Assembly: GCA_964489425.1 (NCBI GenBank) | Contig: CAZAYP010000002.1 | Span: 1 to 64,000, forward strand | Direction: 5' to 3' | From: CAZAYP01 sp964489425 [NCBI: uncultured Verrucomicrobiota bacterium] | GTDB lineage: Bacteria; Verrucomicrobiota; Kiritimatiellia; RZYC01 | DNA length: 64,000 bases | In this document: in pieces, positions 17,041 through 27,144 of the stretch | Layout: each line of letters starts with the position of its first letter | Position numbering within the stretch: position 1 is the stretch's first letter | Made by a program: the position numbers and the translations under genes | Notes under the pieces: generated by a model | What the model saw: only the letters and a program-made list of their open reading frames with translations | Databases searched by the model: none | What the model was told of the DNA's origin: nothing

Positions 17041-18360
17041 ATGAAAGTTACCGTGGTTGGGACCGGGTATGTCGGGCTGGTGACGGGCGCTTGTTTTTCC
17101 GAGGTGGGGCACGAGGTGCTGTGCGTTGACAGCGACGCCCGCAAAATCGCCCTGCTGCACAAGGGCCAGTTGCCGATTTTCGAGGAAGGGCTCCAGGAAC
17201 TGGTGGAGCGGAACGTCGCGGCCGACCGGCTGAAATTCACCACGAGCATCGAGGAAGGCACCCAGTTCGCGGAGGTCATCTTCGTGGCGGTCGGCACTCC
17301 GCCCAGCAAGAGCGGCGAGGCGAACCTGTCGTACGTCGAGCAGGTGGGGCGGCAGGTGGCCGGCGCCATGCGCGGCTACCGCCTGCTGGTGGAGAAGAGC
17401 ACGGTCCCGGTAAACACCAGCGAGCAACTCAAGCGCACCATGCGCAAGTACCTCAAAGCCGACGTGGATTTCGACGTGGCCTCCAATCCCGAGTTCCTGC
17501 GCGAGGGCGTGGCCATCCCGGATGCGCTGCAGCCTGCGCGCATCGTGGTGGGCGTGGAAAGCGAGCGCGCCCGCCGCCTGCTCCGCGCGGTGTACCAGCC
17601 GCTCATGGATCGCAACCCCGCCTGCGCGATGATCGAGATGGATATCGCCAGCGCGGAGTTGACCAAGCACGCCTCCAACTCGTTCCTGGCCCTGAAAATC
17701 TCGTTCATCAATGCCGTGGCCCGGATCTGCGAGTTGACCGGGGCCAACGTGGAGATGGTGGCGCGGGGCATGGGCATGGACCCGCGCATCGGGCCCCAGT
17801 TCCTCCGCGCGGGCGTCGGCTACGGCGGATCCTGTTTCCCCAAGGACGTGGACGCGTTCATCCACATCGCGGAGGCGCAGGGCTATGATTTCGGCCTGCT
17901 CAAGGAGGTCCAGCGCATCAACCAGGAGCAGCGCGGATTCGTATTTTCCAAGATCAAGCACGAGCTGTGGGTGCTGGAAAACAAGAAAATCGCCATCCTG
18001 GGGCTGGCCTTCAAGCCCGGCACGGACGACACCCGCGAGGCGCCGGCCCTGTACTTTGTGCAGGAGCTGACGCAGCAGGGGGCGCAGCTCAAGGCGTGGG
18101 ACCCGGTCGCCGCGGCGCATGTCAAGGCCCAGTACCCGGGCCTGGTCTGCTGCGACGACCTGATGGACTGCGTGGCCGACACGGACCTGGTCTTGATCAT
18201 GACCGAGTGGCCGCAGATCAAGGCGCTGGACCTGGACAAGGTGCGCGCGGCCATGAAAAGCCCGGTGATTATCGATGGCCGCAACATCTTTGACCCGGAG
18301 GTCATGGCGGCGAAGAAGTTCATCTATCACTCGGTCGGCCGCGCCAGCGTCAACCCTTGA
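17041..18360 (+). CDS. ugd: UDP-glucose 6-dehydrogenase
   Basis: This 439-aa enzyme oxidises UDP-glucose twice with NAD to UDP-glucuronate, a precursor for surface polysaccharides. It has the N-terminal NAD fold 'VVGTGYVGLVTGACFSEVGH', 'EKSTVPVNTSEQ', the conserved 'ASNPEFLREGVAI', and the catalytic cysteine in 'VGYGGSCFPKDVDAF'. The length is normal. The start at 17041 gives the canonical 'MKVTVVG'; an ATG four codons earlier is less likely. It heads a rightward operon with a SAM hydrolase 7 bases downstream, then pgi, pyrE and a glycosyltransferase. Confidence 0.96.
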   Translation: MKVTVVGTGYVGLVTGACFSEVGHEVLCVDSDARKIALLHKGQLPIFEEGLQELVERNVAADRLKFTTSIEEGTQFAEVIFVAVGTPPSKSGEANLSYVEQVGRQVAGAMRGYRLLVEKSTVPVNTSEQLKRTMRKYLKADVDFDVASNPEFLREGVAIPDALQPARIVVGVESERARRLLRAVYQPLMDRNPACAMIEMDIASAELTKHASNSFLALKISFINAVARICELTGANVEMVARGMGMDPRIGPQFLRAGVGYGGSCFPKDVDAFIHIAEAQGYDFGLLKEVQRINQEQRGFVFSKIKHELWVLENKKIAILGLAFKPGTDDTREAPALYFVQELTQQGAQLKAWDPVAAAHVKAQYPGLVCCDDLMDCVADTDLVLIMTEWPQIKALDLDKVRAAMKSPVIIDGRNIFDPEVMAAKKFIYHSVGRASVNP

Positions 18361-18367
18361 GCTGCCC

Positions 18368-19162
18368 ATGGCCCGCCCGCGAATCATCACGCTGTTGACG
18401 GACTTCGGGGAACAGGACGGCTACGTCGCGGCCATGAAAGGCGTGATCCTGGCCGCGGCCCAGGAACCGGTCACCCTGATCGATGCCGCGCACCACATTA
18501 CGCCGCAGGACGTCGCGGCCGCTGCCTGGGCGCTGCGCCAGTACTGGCGCTTCTATCCCGAGGGCACGATCCACGTGGCCGTGGTCGACCCCGGGGTGGG
18601 CGCCGGCCGGCGCGCCGTGCTGGCCACCAGCCAGGGCCACTGGTTCCTGGCGCCGGACAACGGCCTGCTGACCCTCGTCGACCGCCAGGTGGGCGGGCTG
18701 CATGCGCGCTTTATTCACCCGGACTGGCACCGCCCGGGGGGCGTGGCGGCCACGTTCCACGGCCGCGACGTGTTCGCCTACGCCGCCGGCTTGCTGGCCG
18801 CGGGCCATGCGCCGCCGGAAAGCCTCGCGGCCGCGGGCGCGCCCCTGGTGCGCGCGGCATGGAGCGCGGCGCGGACCGAGTCCGGCGTGCTCCACGCGCA
18901 GGTGATCCACGTGGATCGTTTCGGCAACCTCATCACCAATATCACCCGCGCAGATCTCGCGGGCTGGAACACGGCCAGCCTCAGCCTGGCGATCGGCAAC
19001 GCCGTGGTGCGCCAGGTGGTGCCGGCGTACGCCGCCGCCCCGCCCGGCGATCTGCTGGCGTTGTTCGGCAGCGAAGAGTTCCTCGAGGTGGCGGTGCGCG
19101 ACGGATCCGCCGCCGCCCGCCTCGGGCTGGGCCGCGGCGCCACGCTTGCCATCACGCCATGA
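18368..19162 (+). CDS. SAM hydrolase (SAM hydroxide adenosyltransferase, DUF62 family)
   Basis: The 264-aa protein shows the DUF62 signatures: '[19 protein letters not shown]' at the N-terminus, '[14 protein letters not shown]', '[11 protein letters not shown]', '[15 protein letters not shown]', and in the C-terminal barrel '[12 protein letters not shown]'. Related enzymes are fluorinases and chlorinases, but housekeeping members hydrolyse SAM to adenosine and methionine. Without the halide-pocket loop being evident, hydrolase is the safer call. It is coupled closely to ugd, and its role in a sugar-nucleotide/pyrimidine operon is not obvious. Confidence 0.9.
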   Translation: MARPRIITLLTDFGEQDGYVAAMKGVILAAAQEPVTLIDAAHHITPQDVAAAAWALRQYWRFYPEGTIHVAVVDPGVGAGRRAVLATSQGHWFLAPDNGLLTLVDRQVGGLHARFIHPDWHRPGGVAATFHGRDVFAYAAGLLAAGHAPPESLAAAGAPLVRAAWSAARTESGVLHAQVIHVDRFGNLITNITRADLAGWNTASLSLAIGNAVVRQVVPAYAAAPPGDLLALFGSEEFLEVAVRDGSAAARLGLGRGATLAITP

Positions 19163-19208
19163 GGGACCGCCCACCGCATCAAGGCCCCCCCAACACCCGG
19201 AGACCACC

Positions 19209-20849
19209 ATGACCCAACTATCGGCACCCCTCACTGAAACGCCGGAATGGCGCGCGCTCGACGCGCATTACCAGCAAGTGCGCGACACGCACCTGCGCGA
19301 CCTGTTCCAGCAGGACCCGGCCCGCGCCGGCCGCTTCTCGCTGCAGGTGCGCAACCTGTTCCTCGATTATTCCAAGAACCGGATCACCGACGAAACCCTG
19401 CGCCTGCTCCTGGACTTGGCCCGCGCCCGCGGCCTGCGCGAAGCCATTGACGGCATGTTCAGCGGGCAGAAGATCAATAACACCGAGGGCCGCGCCGTGC
19501 TGCACATCGCCCTGCGCAACACCTCCAGCACGCCGATCGTCGTGGATGGCGAGGATGTCATGCCCAAGGTGCGCAAGGTCCTGGACCGCATGGCGGCGTT
19601 CGCCAACAAGGTCCGATCCGGCGAATGGCGCGGCTACACCGGCAAGCGGATCAAGAACATCATCAACATCGGCATCGGCGGGTCCGACTTGGGGCCGGAG
19701 ATGGCGTTCGACGCGCTGCAGTTCTTCTCCGACCGCGATCTGACCTGCAAGTTTGTGTCCAACATCGACGCTACCCAACTGGTCGAGGCGCTGCGCGGGC
19801 TGGATGCGGCCGAGACCCTGTTCATCATCGCTTCCAAGACGTTCACCACCCAGGAAACCATGACCAACGCCCACACGGCCAAGGAATGGTGCCTGAGCAA
19901 CCTCAACCTCAACGACCTGGGCGCCATTGAACGGCATTTTGTCGCGGTGTCCACGAACACCGAATTGGTCAAATCGTTCGGCATCAATCCGGATCACATG
20001 TTCGAGTTCTGGGACTGGGTCGGCGGCCGCTACTCGCTGTGCTCGGCCATTGGCCTGGCGCTGATGATCGCCATCGGGCCGGAACATTTCCGCTCCATGC
20101 TGGAGGGGTTTCATACCATGGACCGGCATTTTGCCGAGGCGCCCCTGGAGCGCAACATGCCGGTCATCCTGGGGTTGCTGGGCCTGTGGTACAACAACTT
20201 TTTCAATGCCCAGACCTATGCCATCCTCCCGTACGACCAGTACATGCACAAGTTCTCGCAGTACTTCCAGCAGGGCGACATGGAGAGCAACGGCAAAAGT
20301 GTCACCCGCGGGGGCCAGCCCGTGGGCTGCCAGACCGGCCCGATCGTCTGGGGCCAGGCCGGCACCAACGGCCAGCACGCGTTCTACCAACTGATCCACC
20401 AGGGCACCAAGCTGATCCCCTGCGACTTCATCGGCTTCTCGCGCTCCCACAACCGCATCGGGGATCATCACGACAAGCTCATGGCCAACTTCTTCGCGCA
20501 GACCGAGGCGCTGGCGTTCGGCAAAACCACGGCCGAGGTCGCCGCCGAGGGCGTGGCCCCGGACTTGGTGCCGCATCGCGTGTTCTCCGGAAACCGGCCC
20601 ACCAACACGATCCTCGCGCCGGAACTGACGCCGGATGTGCTGGGCCAGCTTATCGCCCTCTACGAACACAAGATCTTTGTCCAGGGCGTGATCTGGGACA
20701 TCAACTCTTTTGACCAGTGGGGCGTGGAACTGGGCAAGGTGCTGGCCCTGAGGGTGCTCAAGGAACTGCACGCGCGCGAAATGCCCGAGCTGAAGCACGA
20801 CGCCTCCACCAACCAGTTGATCGAGCGGTACCGCGAGGAGCGGAGCTGA
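19209..20849 (+). CDS. pgi: Glucose-6-phosphate isomerase
   Basis: The 546-aa product matches full-length PGI, which interconverts glucose-6-phosphate and fructose-6-phosphate. Signatures include '[17 protein letters not shown]', '[16 protein letters not shown]', '[19 protein letters not shown]' and the C-terminal '[14 protein letters not shown]'. The ATG at 19209 begins the usual N-terminus; an upstream in-frame ATG lies inside the previous gene. It links hexose flux to the UDP-glucuronate synthesis encoded upstream. Confidence 0.97.
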   Translation: MTQLSAPLTETPEWRALDAHYQQVRDTHLRDLFQQDPARAGRFSLQVRNLFLDYSKNRITDETLRLLLDLARARGLREAIDGMFSGQKINNTEGRAVLHIALRNTSSTPIVVDGEDVMPKVRKVLDRMAAFANKVRSGEWRGYTGKRIKNIINIGIGGSDLGPEMAFDALQFFSDRDLTCKFVSNIDATQLVEALRGLDAAETLFIIASKTFTTQETMTNAHTAKEWCLSNLNLNDLGAIERHFVAVSTNTELVKSFGINPDHMFEFWDWVGGRYSLCSAIGLALMIAIGPEHFRSMLEGFHTMDRHFAEAPLERNMPVILGLLGLWYNNFFNAQTYAILPYDQYMHKFSQYFQQGDMESNGKSVTRGGQPVGCQTGPIVWGQAGTNGQHAFYQLIHQGTKLIPCDFIGFSRSHNRIGDHHDKLMANFFAQTEALAFGKTTAEVAAEGVAPDLVPHRVFSGNRPTNTILAPELTPDVLGQLIALYEHKIFVQGVIWDINSFDQWGVELGKVLALRVLKELHAREMPELKHDASTNQLIERYREERS

Positions 20850-20855
20850 TCGCCC

Positions 20856-21431
20856 ATGGAACCCGCCAAGGTACTTGATATGTTCCGGGAAACCGGCGCC
20901 CTACTGGGCGGGCATTTTGAGCTGCGCTCCGGCCTCCACAGCGACCAGTATTTCCAGTGCGCCCTGGTGTTGCAACACCCGCGCCTGGCCGCGCAGTTGT
21001 GCCAGGCGCTGCTCGATCAGTTCAACGCCGCGGGCCCGGCCGGGCGGGTGGACGCCGTGATCTCGCCGGCGCTGGGCGGCATCCCCGTGGGGCATGAGCT
21101 GGCGCGTGGCCTGGGCGTGCGCCACATCTTTGCCGAGAAGGAGGCCGGCCGCATGGCCCTGCGCCGCTTCAGCGTGCAGCGCGGCGAGCGCTTCATCGTG
21201 GCCGAGGATGTGGTCACCCGCGGCGGCCGGGTGCGGGAAGTGATGGACCTGGTCACCGCGGCCGGCGGCAGCGTGGCCGCGGCCCTCGTGCTGGTGGATC
21301 GGTCCGGCGGCCGCGCCACGTTGTCCGTGCCCATGTTCAGCCTCACCCGCATGGCGCCGCCGACCTGGGAGCCGGCGGATTGCCCCTTGTGCCGCCAAGG
21401 CGTCCCGCTGGACCACCCGGGCAGCCGCTAA
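20856..21431 (+). CDS. pyrE: Orotate phosphoribosyltransferase
   Basis: This 191-aa type I PRTase makes OMP from orotate and PRPP. It shows 'HFELRSGLHSDQYFQCAL' at the front, 'VISPALGGIPVGHELARGLG', 'IFAEKEAGRMALRR', and the PRPP-binding loop 'FIVAEDVVTRGGRVREV'. It starts 6 bases after pgi and its stop lies 2 bases before the next start, so it is part of the operon. The C-terminal 'DCPLCRQGVPLDHPGSR' is commonly seen in this PyrE subgroup. Confidence 0.94.
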   Translation: MEPAKVLDMFRETGALLGGHFELRSGLHSDQYFQCALVLQHPRLAAQLCQALLDQFNAAGPAGRVDAVISPALGGIPVGHELARGLGVRHIFAEKEAGRMALRRFSVQRGERFIVAEDVVTRGGRVREVMDLVTAAGGSVAAALVLVDRSGGRATLSVPMFSLTRMAPPTWEPADCPLCRQGVPLDHPGSR

Positions 21432-21433
21432 CC

Positions 21434-22693
21434 ATGGACGCCGGGCGGCGCACCACCGCGATCTGGCTGGCCGCGATCACGGTCCTGGCGTTCCTGGTCC
21501 GCTTGGGCATGACCCTGTATTTCCAGGGGCTGGACTCGCCGCCGGATCCCAACCTGGGCCCGGATCACCTGCTCTATAACCTGCACGCGGAAGCCCTCGT
21601 TCGCGGCGAAGGCTACACCGAAGCCGGCCGCCCCACCGCCTACAAGCCGCCCGGCACCTCGTTCCTGCTGGCCGGCGTTTACACGATGTTCGGCATTGAT
21701 TACCGCGCGGCGCACCTGCTGATGTGCCTGCTGGGAGCGTTGACCTGTCCCCTCGTGTACCGCGTGGCGCGGCGCGGCATGCCGCGCAACGCGGCCCTGG
21801 CCGCGAGCGCGCTGCTGGCGTTGGACCCGGGGCATGCCTATTATTCCATGCACTTCTTTTCCGAAACGCCGTGGGGTTTTTTCTTCATGGCCAGCCTGGT
21901 CCTGTTGGATGCCGGCCTGGCCGGCGGGCGCTGGTGGTGGGCGGCGCTGGCTGGCGTGGCCATGGGCTGGGCCACGCTGATCCGCCCGGTGAGCCTGCTG
22001 TACCCTGCGGCGCTGGGCGGGTTGTGGGCGCTGGGGTTTGCCGTTGATCCGCGCGGCCGGGCCTGGCGCGCCCGCTGGCTGGCGCTCGTGGTGTTGGGCC
22101 TCGGCATGGTCCTGGGCATCGGCGGCTGGACCCTGCGCAACTACCACGCCCTGAACCGGCCCGTCCTGGTGTCAACGCACGGCGGGGTGACGTTCTACGG
22201 GGCGAACAATGCGGTAATTTTGACCAACCGGTCCGAAATCGGGCACTGGATTTACAGCGGAGAGTTGCTGGCCACCTTGGCACTCACCAACACCACCGAC
22301 CCGGTGGCGGTGGACGCCCAGTTGTACCGCGCCGGCCAAGTTTTCCTGGCGACCCACTGGCGCAGCATCCCGCGCCTGGAAGCCTGGAAACTGTACCGCC
22401 TGTTCGCGGCGTTCCCGCGTACGCCCAACCTGCTGTTCAACCGGGTCGTGGGCTGGTTTTCCTGGCCTTTGCTGGTCTTGGCGCTGGCCGGGTTGGTCTA
22501 CAGCGCAAGGCGCGGCGCGTGGATCGCGTTTACGCCCCTGTTGGCCGGCCTGTTGGCCATGGTGGGCAACACCTTGGTGTTTTATGGGGATCACCGCTTC
22601 CGGATCGCCATGGACCCGGTGTTCGTTATTTATGCCGTGTATGGCGCGCTCGCGCTGTGGGCCTGGGCCCGGCCGCGCATGTGCAGCCGCTGA
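21434..22693 (+). CDS. GT39-like (PMT/ArnT-type) membrane glycosyltransferase
   Basis: This 419-aa integral membrane protein has about ten hydrophobic helices. The first extracytoplasmic loop carries 'PDPNLGPDHLLYNLHAEAL', and the downstream 'GRPTAYKPPGTSFLLAGVY' resembles the donor-binding loop of dolichyl-/polyprenyl-phosphate sugar transferases. Such enzymes move sugars from a lipid carrier to proteins or lipids outside the membrane. It is the last gene of the ugd operon, consistent with surface glycosylation. Acceptor and sugar cannot be inferred. Confidence 0.78.
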   Translation: MDAGRRTTAIWLAAITVLAFLVRLGMTLYFQGLDSPPDPNLGPDHLLYNLHAEALVRGEGYTEAGRPTAYKPPGTSFLLAGVYTMFGIDYRAAHLLMCLLGALTCPLVYRVARRGMPRNAALAASALLALDPGHAYYSMHFFSETPWGFFFMASLVLLDAGLAGGRWWWAALAGVAMGWATLIRPVSLLYPAALGGLWALGFAVDPRGRAWRARWLALVVLGLGMVLGIGGWTLRNYHALNRPVLVSTHGGVTFYGANNAVILTNRSEIGHWIYSGELLATLALTNTTDPVAVDAQLYRAGQVFLATHWRSIPRLEAWKLYRLFAAFPRTPNLLFNRVVGWFSWPLLVLALAGLVYSARRGAWIAFTPLLAGLLAMVGNTLVFYGDHRFRIAMDPVFVIYAVYGALALWAWARPRMCSR

Positions 22694-22741
22694 ACCTTGC
22701 ACTGAATCCGGATGTTTTCGCGCCAAGCCGCCAAGCCGCCA

Positions 22742-22782
22742 AGATCTGGCAGGCGCGACGCCTGCGCCATACCGGCAGATCT
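22742..22782. repeat. Compound hairpin next to half module
   Basis: AGATCTG (22742-22748) pairs with CAGATCT (22776-22782). Within it GCAGGCG pairs with CGCCTGC (22749-22765) across a three-base loop. It immediately follows the half GCCAAG module, so it may be part of a degenerate element or a bidirectional terminator stem. Confidence 0.5.
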
Positions 22783-22851
22783 GCGGCCAGGTAGGGCGAA
22801 CGGTCCCCGTGAGCCGTCCGGTCTTTCCGGACATTCATAATGAAAAAGCAT

Positions 22852-23009
22852 ATATTCTCGCGCAAAGCCGCAAAGCCGCCAAGAAGCCATACCATTTCCG
22901 CATGAGGCTCGGTACGGATCTGGGCTCCCCGCCTTTTCAAGGCGGGGGGGACCCGAAGGGTGGGGCGGTTGTTCCGGCTTCGCGTCTCTGCGTCTTGGCG
23001 AGAGAATAT
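22852..23009. mobile_element. Short inverted-end element, family 'GCCAAG', longer copy
   Basis: The left end 'atattctcgcgcaaagccgc' (from 22852) and the right end 'cttggcgagagaatat' (to 23009) are imperfect inverted repeats of about 30 bases. They are made of CGCAAAGC or GCCAAGAC units. The interior has no coding capacity but includes a run of GC-rich hairpin sequence. Its ends are nearly the same as those at 11041-11126, while its interior differs. Confidence 0.65.
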
Positions 23010-23042
23010 TCCGTCCTGATTCCGGCCCGGTCGGCGGGACGC

Positions 23043-26000
23043 CTACTCGTCCAGCAGCAACATCAACTGGGCCATGATTCCCGTGCGTTGGTAAGTGTAA
23101 ACCACGGTCTGCTCGCCAACCACCGTCACCGTGCGATATCCCGCCGGCCAACTGCCCGCCGCACTGAACTCAAGCACATGGTTGCCTTCCAGCAGCGCCA
23201 CAGTCTCGCCACTGTCCCGCCACGCGCTCTCGCCCAGCACGCGCCACTGAACTCCGGCTGTAACGGCATCCGCCGGCAACACCACCGTCAGGTTGCCATT
23301 CTTGGGGGTCACCAGTACGATCGTCCGGTTGGTGTGGCCGCCGGACATGTCCGCCGTGATGCTCTGTGACTTGTATCCCACGGCACTGACCGTCACTGGC
23401 CGGCTGCCCTGCGGCAGTTCCATCAGGAAGTAGCCGGTCTCGTCCGTGGTGGCGCTCAGCGCCGCTGTGCGGTAGCGCGTGTCCACCGCAGGTTGCTTCT
23501 TGGCTTCGTCCGCGGCGGCACGGACCGTTGCACGTACCGGGCCGCTGTATGCCAGCGCGGCGCCTTGGACACGCAGGCCCTGTTCATTGACCACCTCGCC
23601 GTAATACCCGAACACGCCGCCGCCCATTTCGATGTTTTGCTGCAGGTCGCTGCCGTTGACTCGAATGTTCTGCACATAGGGCAGGAAGGTCATGTCCGGC
23701 GCCGTGTTGTAGTCCACGGACGCGGCCAGCCGGTAATCGCCGTCGATCACGCCCGGGATGGCATAATACCCATCGCTGCCGCTGGCTGCCGTCAGCGCCT
23801 GGCCCTGCTGCCCCGTCACGCCCTCCAGTTTGACCTGGACCCCAACCAGCGGGATGCCGGCCCCGCTGGCGGTCACGTACCCGCTCACCGTGCGCGAAGC
23901 CGCGCCGCTCGGGCACGGGGTGATATCGATGACGCGCGGTTGCAGGGTGTCCGGGAACCGGATGCTGAACACGTACGGGTAATAGCCAGCCTTGCTGATC
24001 ACCACGTTCTGCTGTCCGTACGGCGGGCTTTCCACGGAAAAAGTGCCCGCATCCGTGCCGGTGCCGCCTTGCGTCAGGGAAATCATGCCGCTGCCGGGGG
24101 CGATGTCCAGCGTGGCATTGGGCACCCCTGCCTGGTTCAGGTTGTTCACCACTTTGCCGACCCAGCGGTTGCTGGTGGAGGCCTGCATGTTCACTTCCGT
24201 GGGGCGCGGGTTGTACACCACCGGCAACCCGCTTTGCTGCCAACTGTTGTACCCCGTGGCATCCACCTTGAGCGTCAGCGTGCTCCACGTGTCCAGCGCC
24301 GGGATCACGAACTCGCCGTTGTCGTCCGAGGTGGCCGTGACGGACTGGCCCACAACCGTGACCGCGGCATTGGGTATTTCCAGCATTTTCCCGGTCTGGC
24401 CCACGAACACCCGGCCCGCAAACCCCGGCGCATGGATCACCACGCCGGCCGGATCGCTCTGCAACCCCGCGGTATTGGCCACGATCAACTCAAACCGGTA
24501 CTCGCCTGGCCACCAGGGTCGGACCTGCGGTTTCTGCGCGGTCCGGTCGCTTAACAACCCCACGACCGGATTGTTGCCCATCTCGCGCCAGTAATACGAC
24601 AAAGCCCCGCCCTGGGGATTATAGCTGGGCGATCCGTCCAGGGTAATTAACCCACCGATCTGGCTCATCCATATTTGGTTGGAGGCAACAATTGCTACTG
24701 GATGCACGGGTGTTGCCGTCGGGGTTGGCGTCGCAGTGGGCGTTGCCGTCGGAGTTGGTGTAGGCGTTGATGTGAAGGTTGGCGTGGGTGTTGGGGTTGA
24801 TGTAAACGTTGGCGTAGGCGTGGGCGTAATGGTTGGTGTCGCCGTAGGTGTTGGGGTTGGCGTGGGGGTTGGAGTCGGAGCAGCAGTTGCGGTCCGCACA
24901 AGTCTTAATCCAATGAAGTTTCGAGTTAAGTCCGGGGTATGGTCGCCATTGCGCTGCGAAACTCGACAATACCACGCACTGTTGGCCCAACTGCCGCCTC
25001 TGATAAATTTGTGAGTACCCGAGTCGGGTCCACGGGGATCTGCCCCCGGCGAGGTGGCGTAATAAGAATAATAAACCCAGTCCCAACACCACTCGAATAC
25101 ATTCCCGGAGACATCGTACAGCCCAAAACCATTCGGTGAAAATGAAGCCACGGGGCTGGTGTAGGGAGAAATCCCATCGTTATAGGTTGGTTGATAACCG
25201 GAGCTCAGATCATAGCTGAAGCCACCGGCATTATAATTGGCCTTCGTGTGAGAAATCTTATTTGTGAAATCGGTCCACGGGAAGCGGGTGTCAGCTATAC
25301 CGCCACGGGCGGCTTTTTCCCGTTCTGCTTCAGTGGGCAAACGGTAACCGTCGGCAGTCCAGTTTACAAAGTTATTACTTATCGTTTGTTGTCCGGTTTT
25401 ATAAACTATAGTAAGGCTGGGGGTGTTATAATAGCATGGCGTCAACCCCTCTTTTTCACTCTTTGCATTGCACCACTTAACGCAATCATACCAGTTGATC
25501 ATCTGCACCGGATGGTCGGATGCCTTGCCGGAACCGACATTGTCGAACATGTAGCCATGATTTGTTGCCCAAGAAAACACCTCGTCCCACAGCGCTTTGG
25601 TCACCTCATATTTACCAACGTAATAAGCGCTGACATAAACCGTATGCTGTGGCAATTCGCCACTGTCGCTATCACTTGCTGGCAAAACATTGGTCGCGTT
25701 GCCCATGACAAACGCGCCGGCGGGGATGAGTACCATGTCCGAAATTGGTTCATCATTATGATACTCGTACGCTCCCATATCCACGATGCTGTTTGCGATC
25801 CTGGGATTGCCAGCCATATCAACGGCGCTGACCATCCATGGATCGTTGGTTCCTTTGTCAATACAAGGAGACGTCGCGGCCAGGCGATAGTCTCTTCCCG
25901 CAATGTCCACAAACTTTGGATCGCTGTTAATGTTCCCCGTGCCTGCAGGTAGAGGGGCGGTACAACTGAAACTGAAAGTGCCCCCGTTGTAGTTTGCCCC

Positions 26001-26924
26001 GCTGCTTCCGGCTGTGTTGCTGCAAATGATGCTGTTGACCAATGCTGCGTCATAAGTTCCGCCGCCAGTGATCGCCGCCTGATTTCCCACAATCGTGCAG
26101 TTGTATAGAGCGCAAGGATGAACTCCGGCCAGCGCATAGGCGCCCCCGCCGTTGGTTGCCACGTTGCCCGATAATACACAGTTATACAGCAACGATCCCC
26201 AGGCACCACCACCGGATTCCAGCGCACGATTCCCAATGATATTGCAATTTACAAATATGCTTTTTAGAACTCCGCCGGCACGATTAGCAGTGTTTGCGAT
26301 GATATCACAGTTATAGATAACATTTCGCAAAGACGACATGTTCTCGCCAACGCCACTGATACCGCCCCCATACCAAAATGCCCGATTCCCCGTAACGAAA
26401 CAGTTAGACACGGTGGCATTAACGACAGCTACATACAACCCCGCGTAACTCCCCTCGATATTCCAATCCGGCCTTGTACATCCGTTGGTTATGGTAAACC
26501 CAGAAAACTCGGCGTTTGCGGCAATGTATACGCCACGAATAGCTGCTGGTCCGAATCCCGTAGCCGGATCGATTGCGCCTACAATGCGCGTAACAGCCGG
26601 GCCATTTACGCTGCGTAGAGCAATCGCTTTTTCGATCAATACTCTATTTGTCAACAATTGGCCAGTTGCAACTCGTCCCCCCGTGTTGTAGGTGCCGTTT
26701 GTGACCAAGACTGTGTCGGCGGCGTTGGCGGCATCAACGGCCGCCTGGATAGTTGCTTTGGCCGTCGCCCAACTCAGGCCATTGGCGGCATCGTTGCCGG
26801 TTGGAGAAACGTAGTATGTCGTGGCACCCACAACGCCGGCCCCAAAAACAGCCATAAGTGGTATGGCCAATACGGCCAAAGCGTATTTCCGGACTGCAGT
26901 ATTCCTGACGATTTCTTTTTTCAT
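23043..26924 (-). CDS. Secreted beta-helix / FGE-like / carboxypeptidase-regulatory-like mosaic protein
   Basis: The 1293-aa protein has a signal peptide ('[20 protein letters not shown]'). A right-handed beta-helix with repeated 'NCxIxGNxAxxxGGG' rungs covers about 35-370 and closes with '[12 protein letters not shown]' and 'VDMGAYEY'. An FGE/sulfatase-modifying-like domain follows (about 385-640; '[17 protein letters not shown]', '[10 protein letters not shown]', '[14 protein letters not shown]'). Of the two cysteines used by true FGE, only the second position looks retained, so catalysis is doubtful. A Pro-Thr tract, a PKD/Ig-like domain and carboxypeptidase-regulatory-like repeats complete it. 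The start at 26924 has GGAG 7 bases upstream. It ends 'AQLMLLLDE', similar to the end of the protein at 48464-57955. Confidence 0.82.
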   Translation of the reverse strand: MKKEIVRNTAVRKYALAVLAIPLMAVFGAGVVGATTYYVSPTGNDAANGLSWATAKATIQAAVDAANAADTVLVTNGTYNTGGRVATGQLLTNRVLIEKAIALRSVNGPAVTRIVGAIDPATGFGPAAIRGVYIAANAEFSGFTITNGCTRPDWNIEGSYAGLYVAVVNATVSNCFVTGNRAFWYGGGISGVGENMSSLRNVIYNCDIIANTANRAGGVLKSIFVNCNIIGNRALESGGGAWGSLLYNCVLSGNVATNGGGAYALAGVHPCALYNCTIVGNQAAITGGGTYDAALVNSIICSNTAGSSGANYNGGTFSFSCTAPLPAGTGNINSDPKFVDIAGRDYRLAATSPCIDKGTNDPWMVSAVDMAGNPRIANSIVDMGAYEYHNDEPISDMVLIPAGAFVMGNATNVLPASDSDSGELPQHTVYVSAYYVGKYEVTKALWDEVFSWATNHGYMFDNVGSGKASDHPVQMINWYDCVKWCNAKSEKEGLTPCYYNTPSLTIVYKTGQQTISNNFVNWTADGYRLPTEAEREKAARGGIADTRFPWTDFTNKISHTKANYNAGGFSYDLSSGYQPTYNDGISPYTSPVASFSPNGFGLYDVSGNVFEWCWDWVYYSYYATSPGADPRGPDSGTHKFIRGGSWANSAWYCRVSQRNGDHTPDLTRNFIGLRLVRTATAAPTPTPTPTPTPTATPTITPTPTPTFTSTPTPTPTFTSTPTPTPTATPTATPTPTATPVHPVAIVASNQIWMSQIGGLITLDGSPSYNPQGGALSYYWREMGNNPVVGLLSDRTAQKPQVRPWWPGEYRFELIVANTAGLQSDPAGVVIHAPGFAGRVFVGQTGKMLEIPNAAVTVVGQSVTATSDDNGEFVIPALDTWSTLTLKVDATGYNSWQQSGLPVVYNPRPTEVNMQASTSNRWVGKVVNNLNQAGVPNATLDIAPGSGMISLTQGGTGTDAGTFSVESPPYGQQNVVISKAGYYPYVFSIRFPDTLQPRVIDITPCPSGAASRTVSGYVTASGAGIPLVGVQVKLEGVTGQQGQALTAASGSDGYYAIPGVIDGDYRLAASVDYNTAPDMTFLPYVQNIRVNGSDLQQNIEMGGGVFGYYGEVVNEQGLRVQGAALAYSGPVRATVRAAADEAKKQPAVDTRYRTAALSATTDETGYFLMELPQGSRPVTVSAVGYKSQSITADMSGGHTNRTIVLVTPKNGNLTVVLPADAVTAGVQWRVLGESAWRDSGETVALLEGNHVLEFSAAGSWPAGYRTVTVVGEQTVVYTYQRTGIMAQLMLLLDE
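24707..24895. repeat. Pro-Thr minisatellite inside the mosaic gene
   Basis: On the minus strand the gene encodes a run of (Pro-Thr)n with occasional TAT, TIT and TFTST variants. At DNA level it is a string of degenerate GGNGTNGGNGT 6-12-base units. It is a flexible interdomain linker, probably glycosylatable, and prone to length change by slippage. Confidence 0.85.
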
Positions 26925-26983
26925 GATCCACTCCATTTTCAAGGCCTGCAACGCACAAAAAGAGCGCGGACTTCCGTTCACGC

Positions 26984-27094
26984 TCTCTTAGAGGGCCGCC
27001 AAGCCCCGGAATCGAACATGTCAGGAAGCCGCGCCCAGGGGGCGCGTCCTGCATGGTTCGTTCGATTCCTGATATTTGGCGGTTTCTAAGAGAA
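26984..27094. repeat. Long imperfect palindrome
   Basis: Both arms contain the same ordered blocks: CTCTTAGA, CCGCCAA, GGAATCGAAC, ATG.CAGGA and GCGCCC. The left arm runs 26984-27036 and its inverse runs 27040-27094, around a loop of about three bases near 27037-27039. It lies just upstream of the beta-helix mosaic gene. It could be a folded transcript, a short mobile element or a degenerate tRNA-like relic; I found no transposase. Confidence 0.65.
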
Positions 27095-27144
27095 CAGAAC
27101 CTGCGACGACGCAAAACTTATTCAGATGTCAAAAGCTGGTTGCG

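Larger units (their letters stand above)
22694..23042. other. Non-coding interval with repeated GCCAAG-type modules
   Basis: This space lies between two convergent genes. It contains a half module (22715-22743, 'cgccaagccgccaagccgcc'), a strong hairpin (22742-22782) and a complete inverted-end element (22852-23009). No gene is supported. The hairpin could help termination, although no T-tract follows. Confidence 0.6.

Noticed and set aside
24707-24895. Regular short repeats, considered as a CRISPR array
   Set aside because: The units are 6-12 bases without unique spacers and translate to a Pro-Thr linker in a continuous frame.
26925-26981. Upstream extension of the beta-helix mosaic gene to 26981
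   Set aside because: It would put a non-hydrophobic segment before the signal peptide, and the start at 26924 has a well-spaced GGAG.
27008-27069. 'ggaatcgaac' and 'gttcgattcc' considered as T-arms of tRNA genes
   Set aside because: No acceptor, D or anticodon arms can be formed around either; they are the two arms of one long palindrome.
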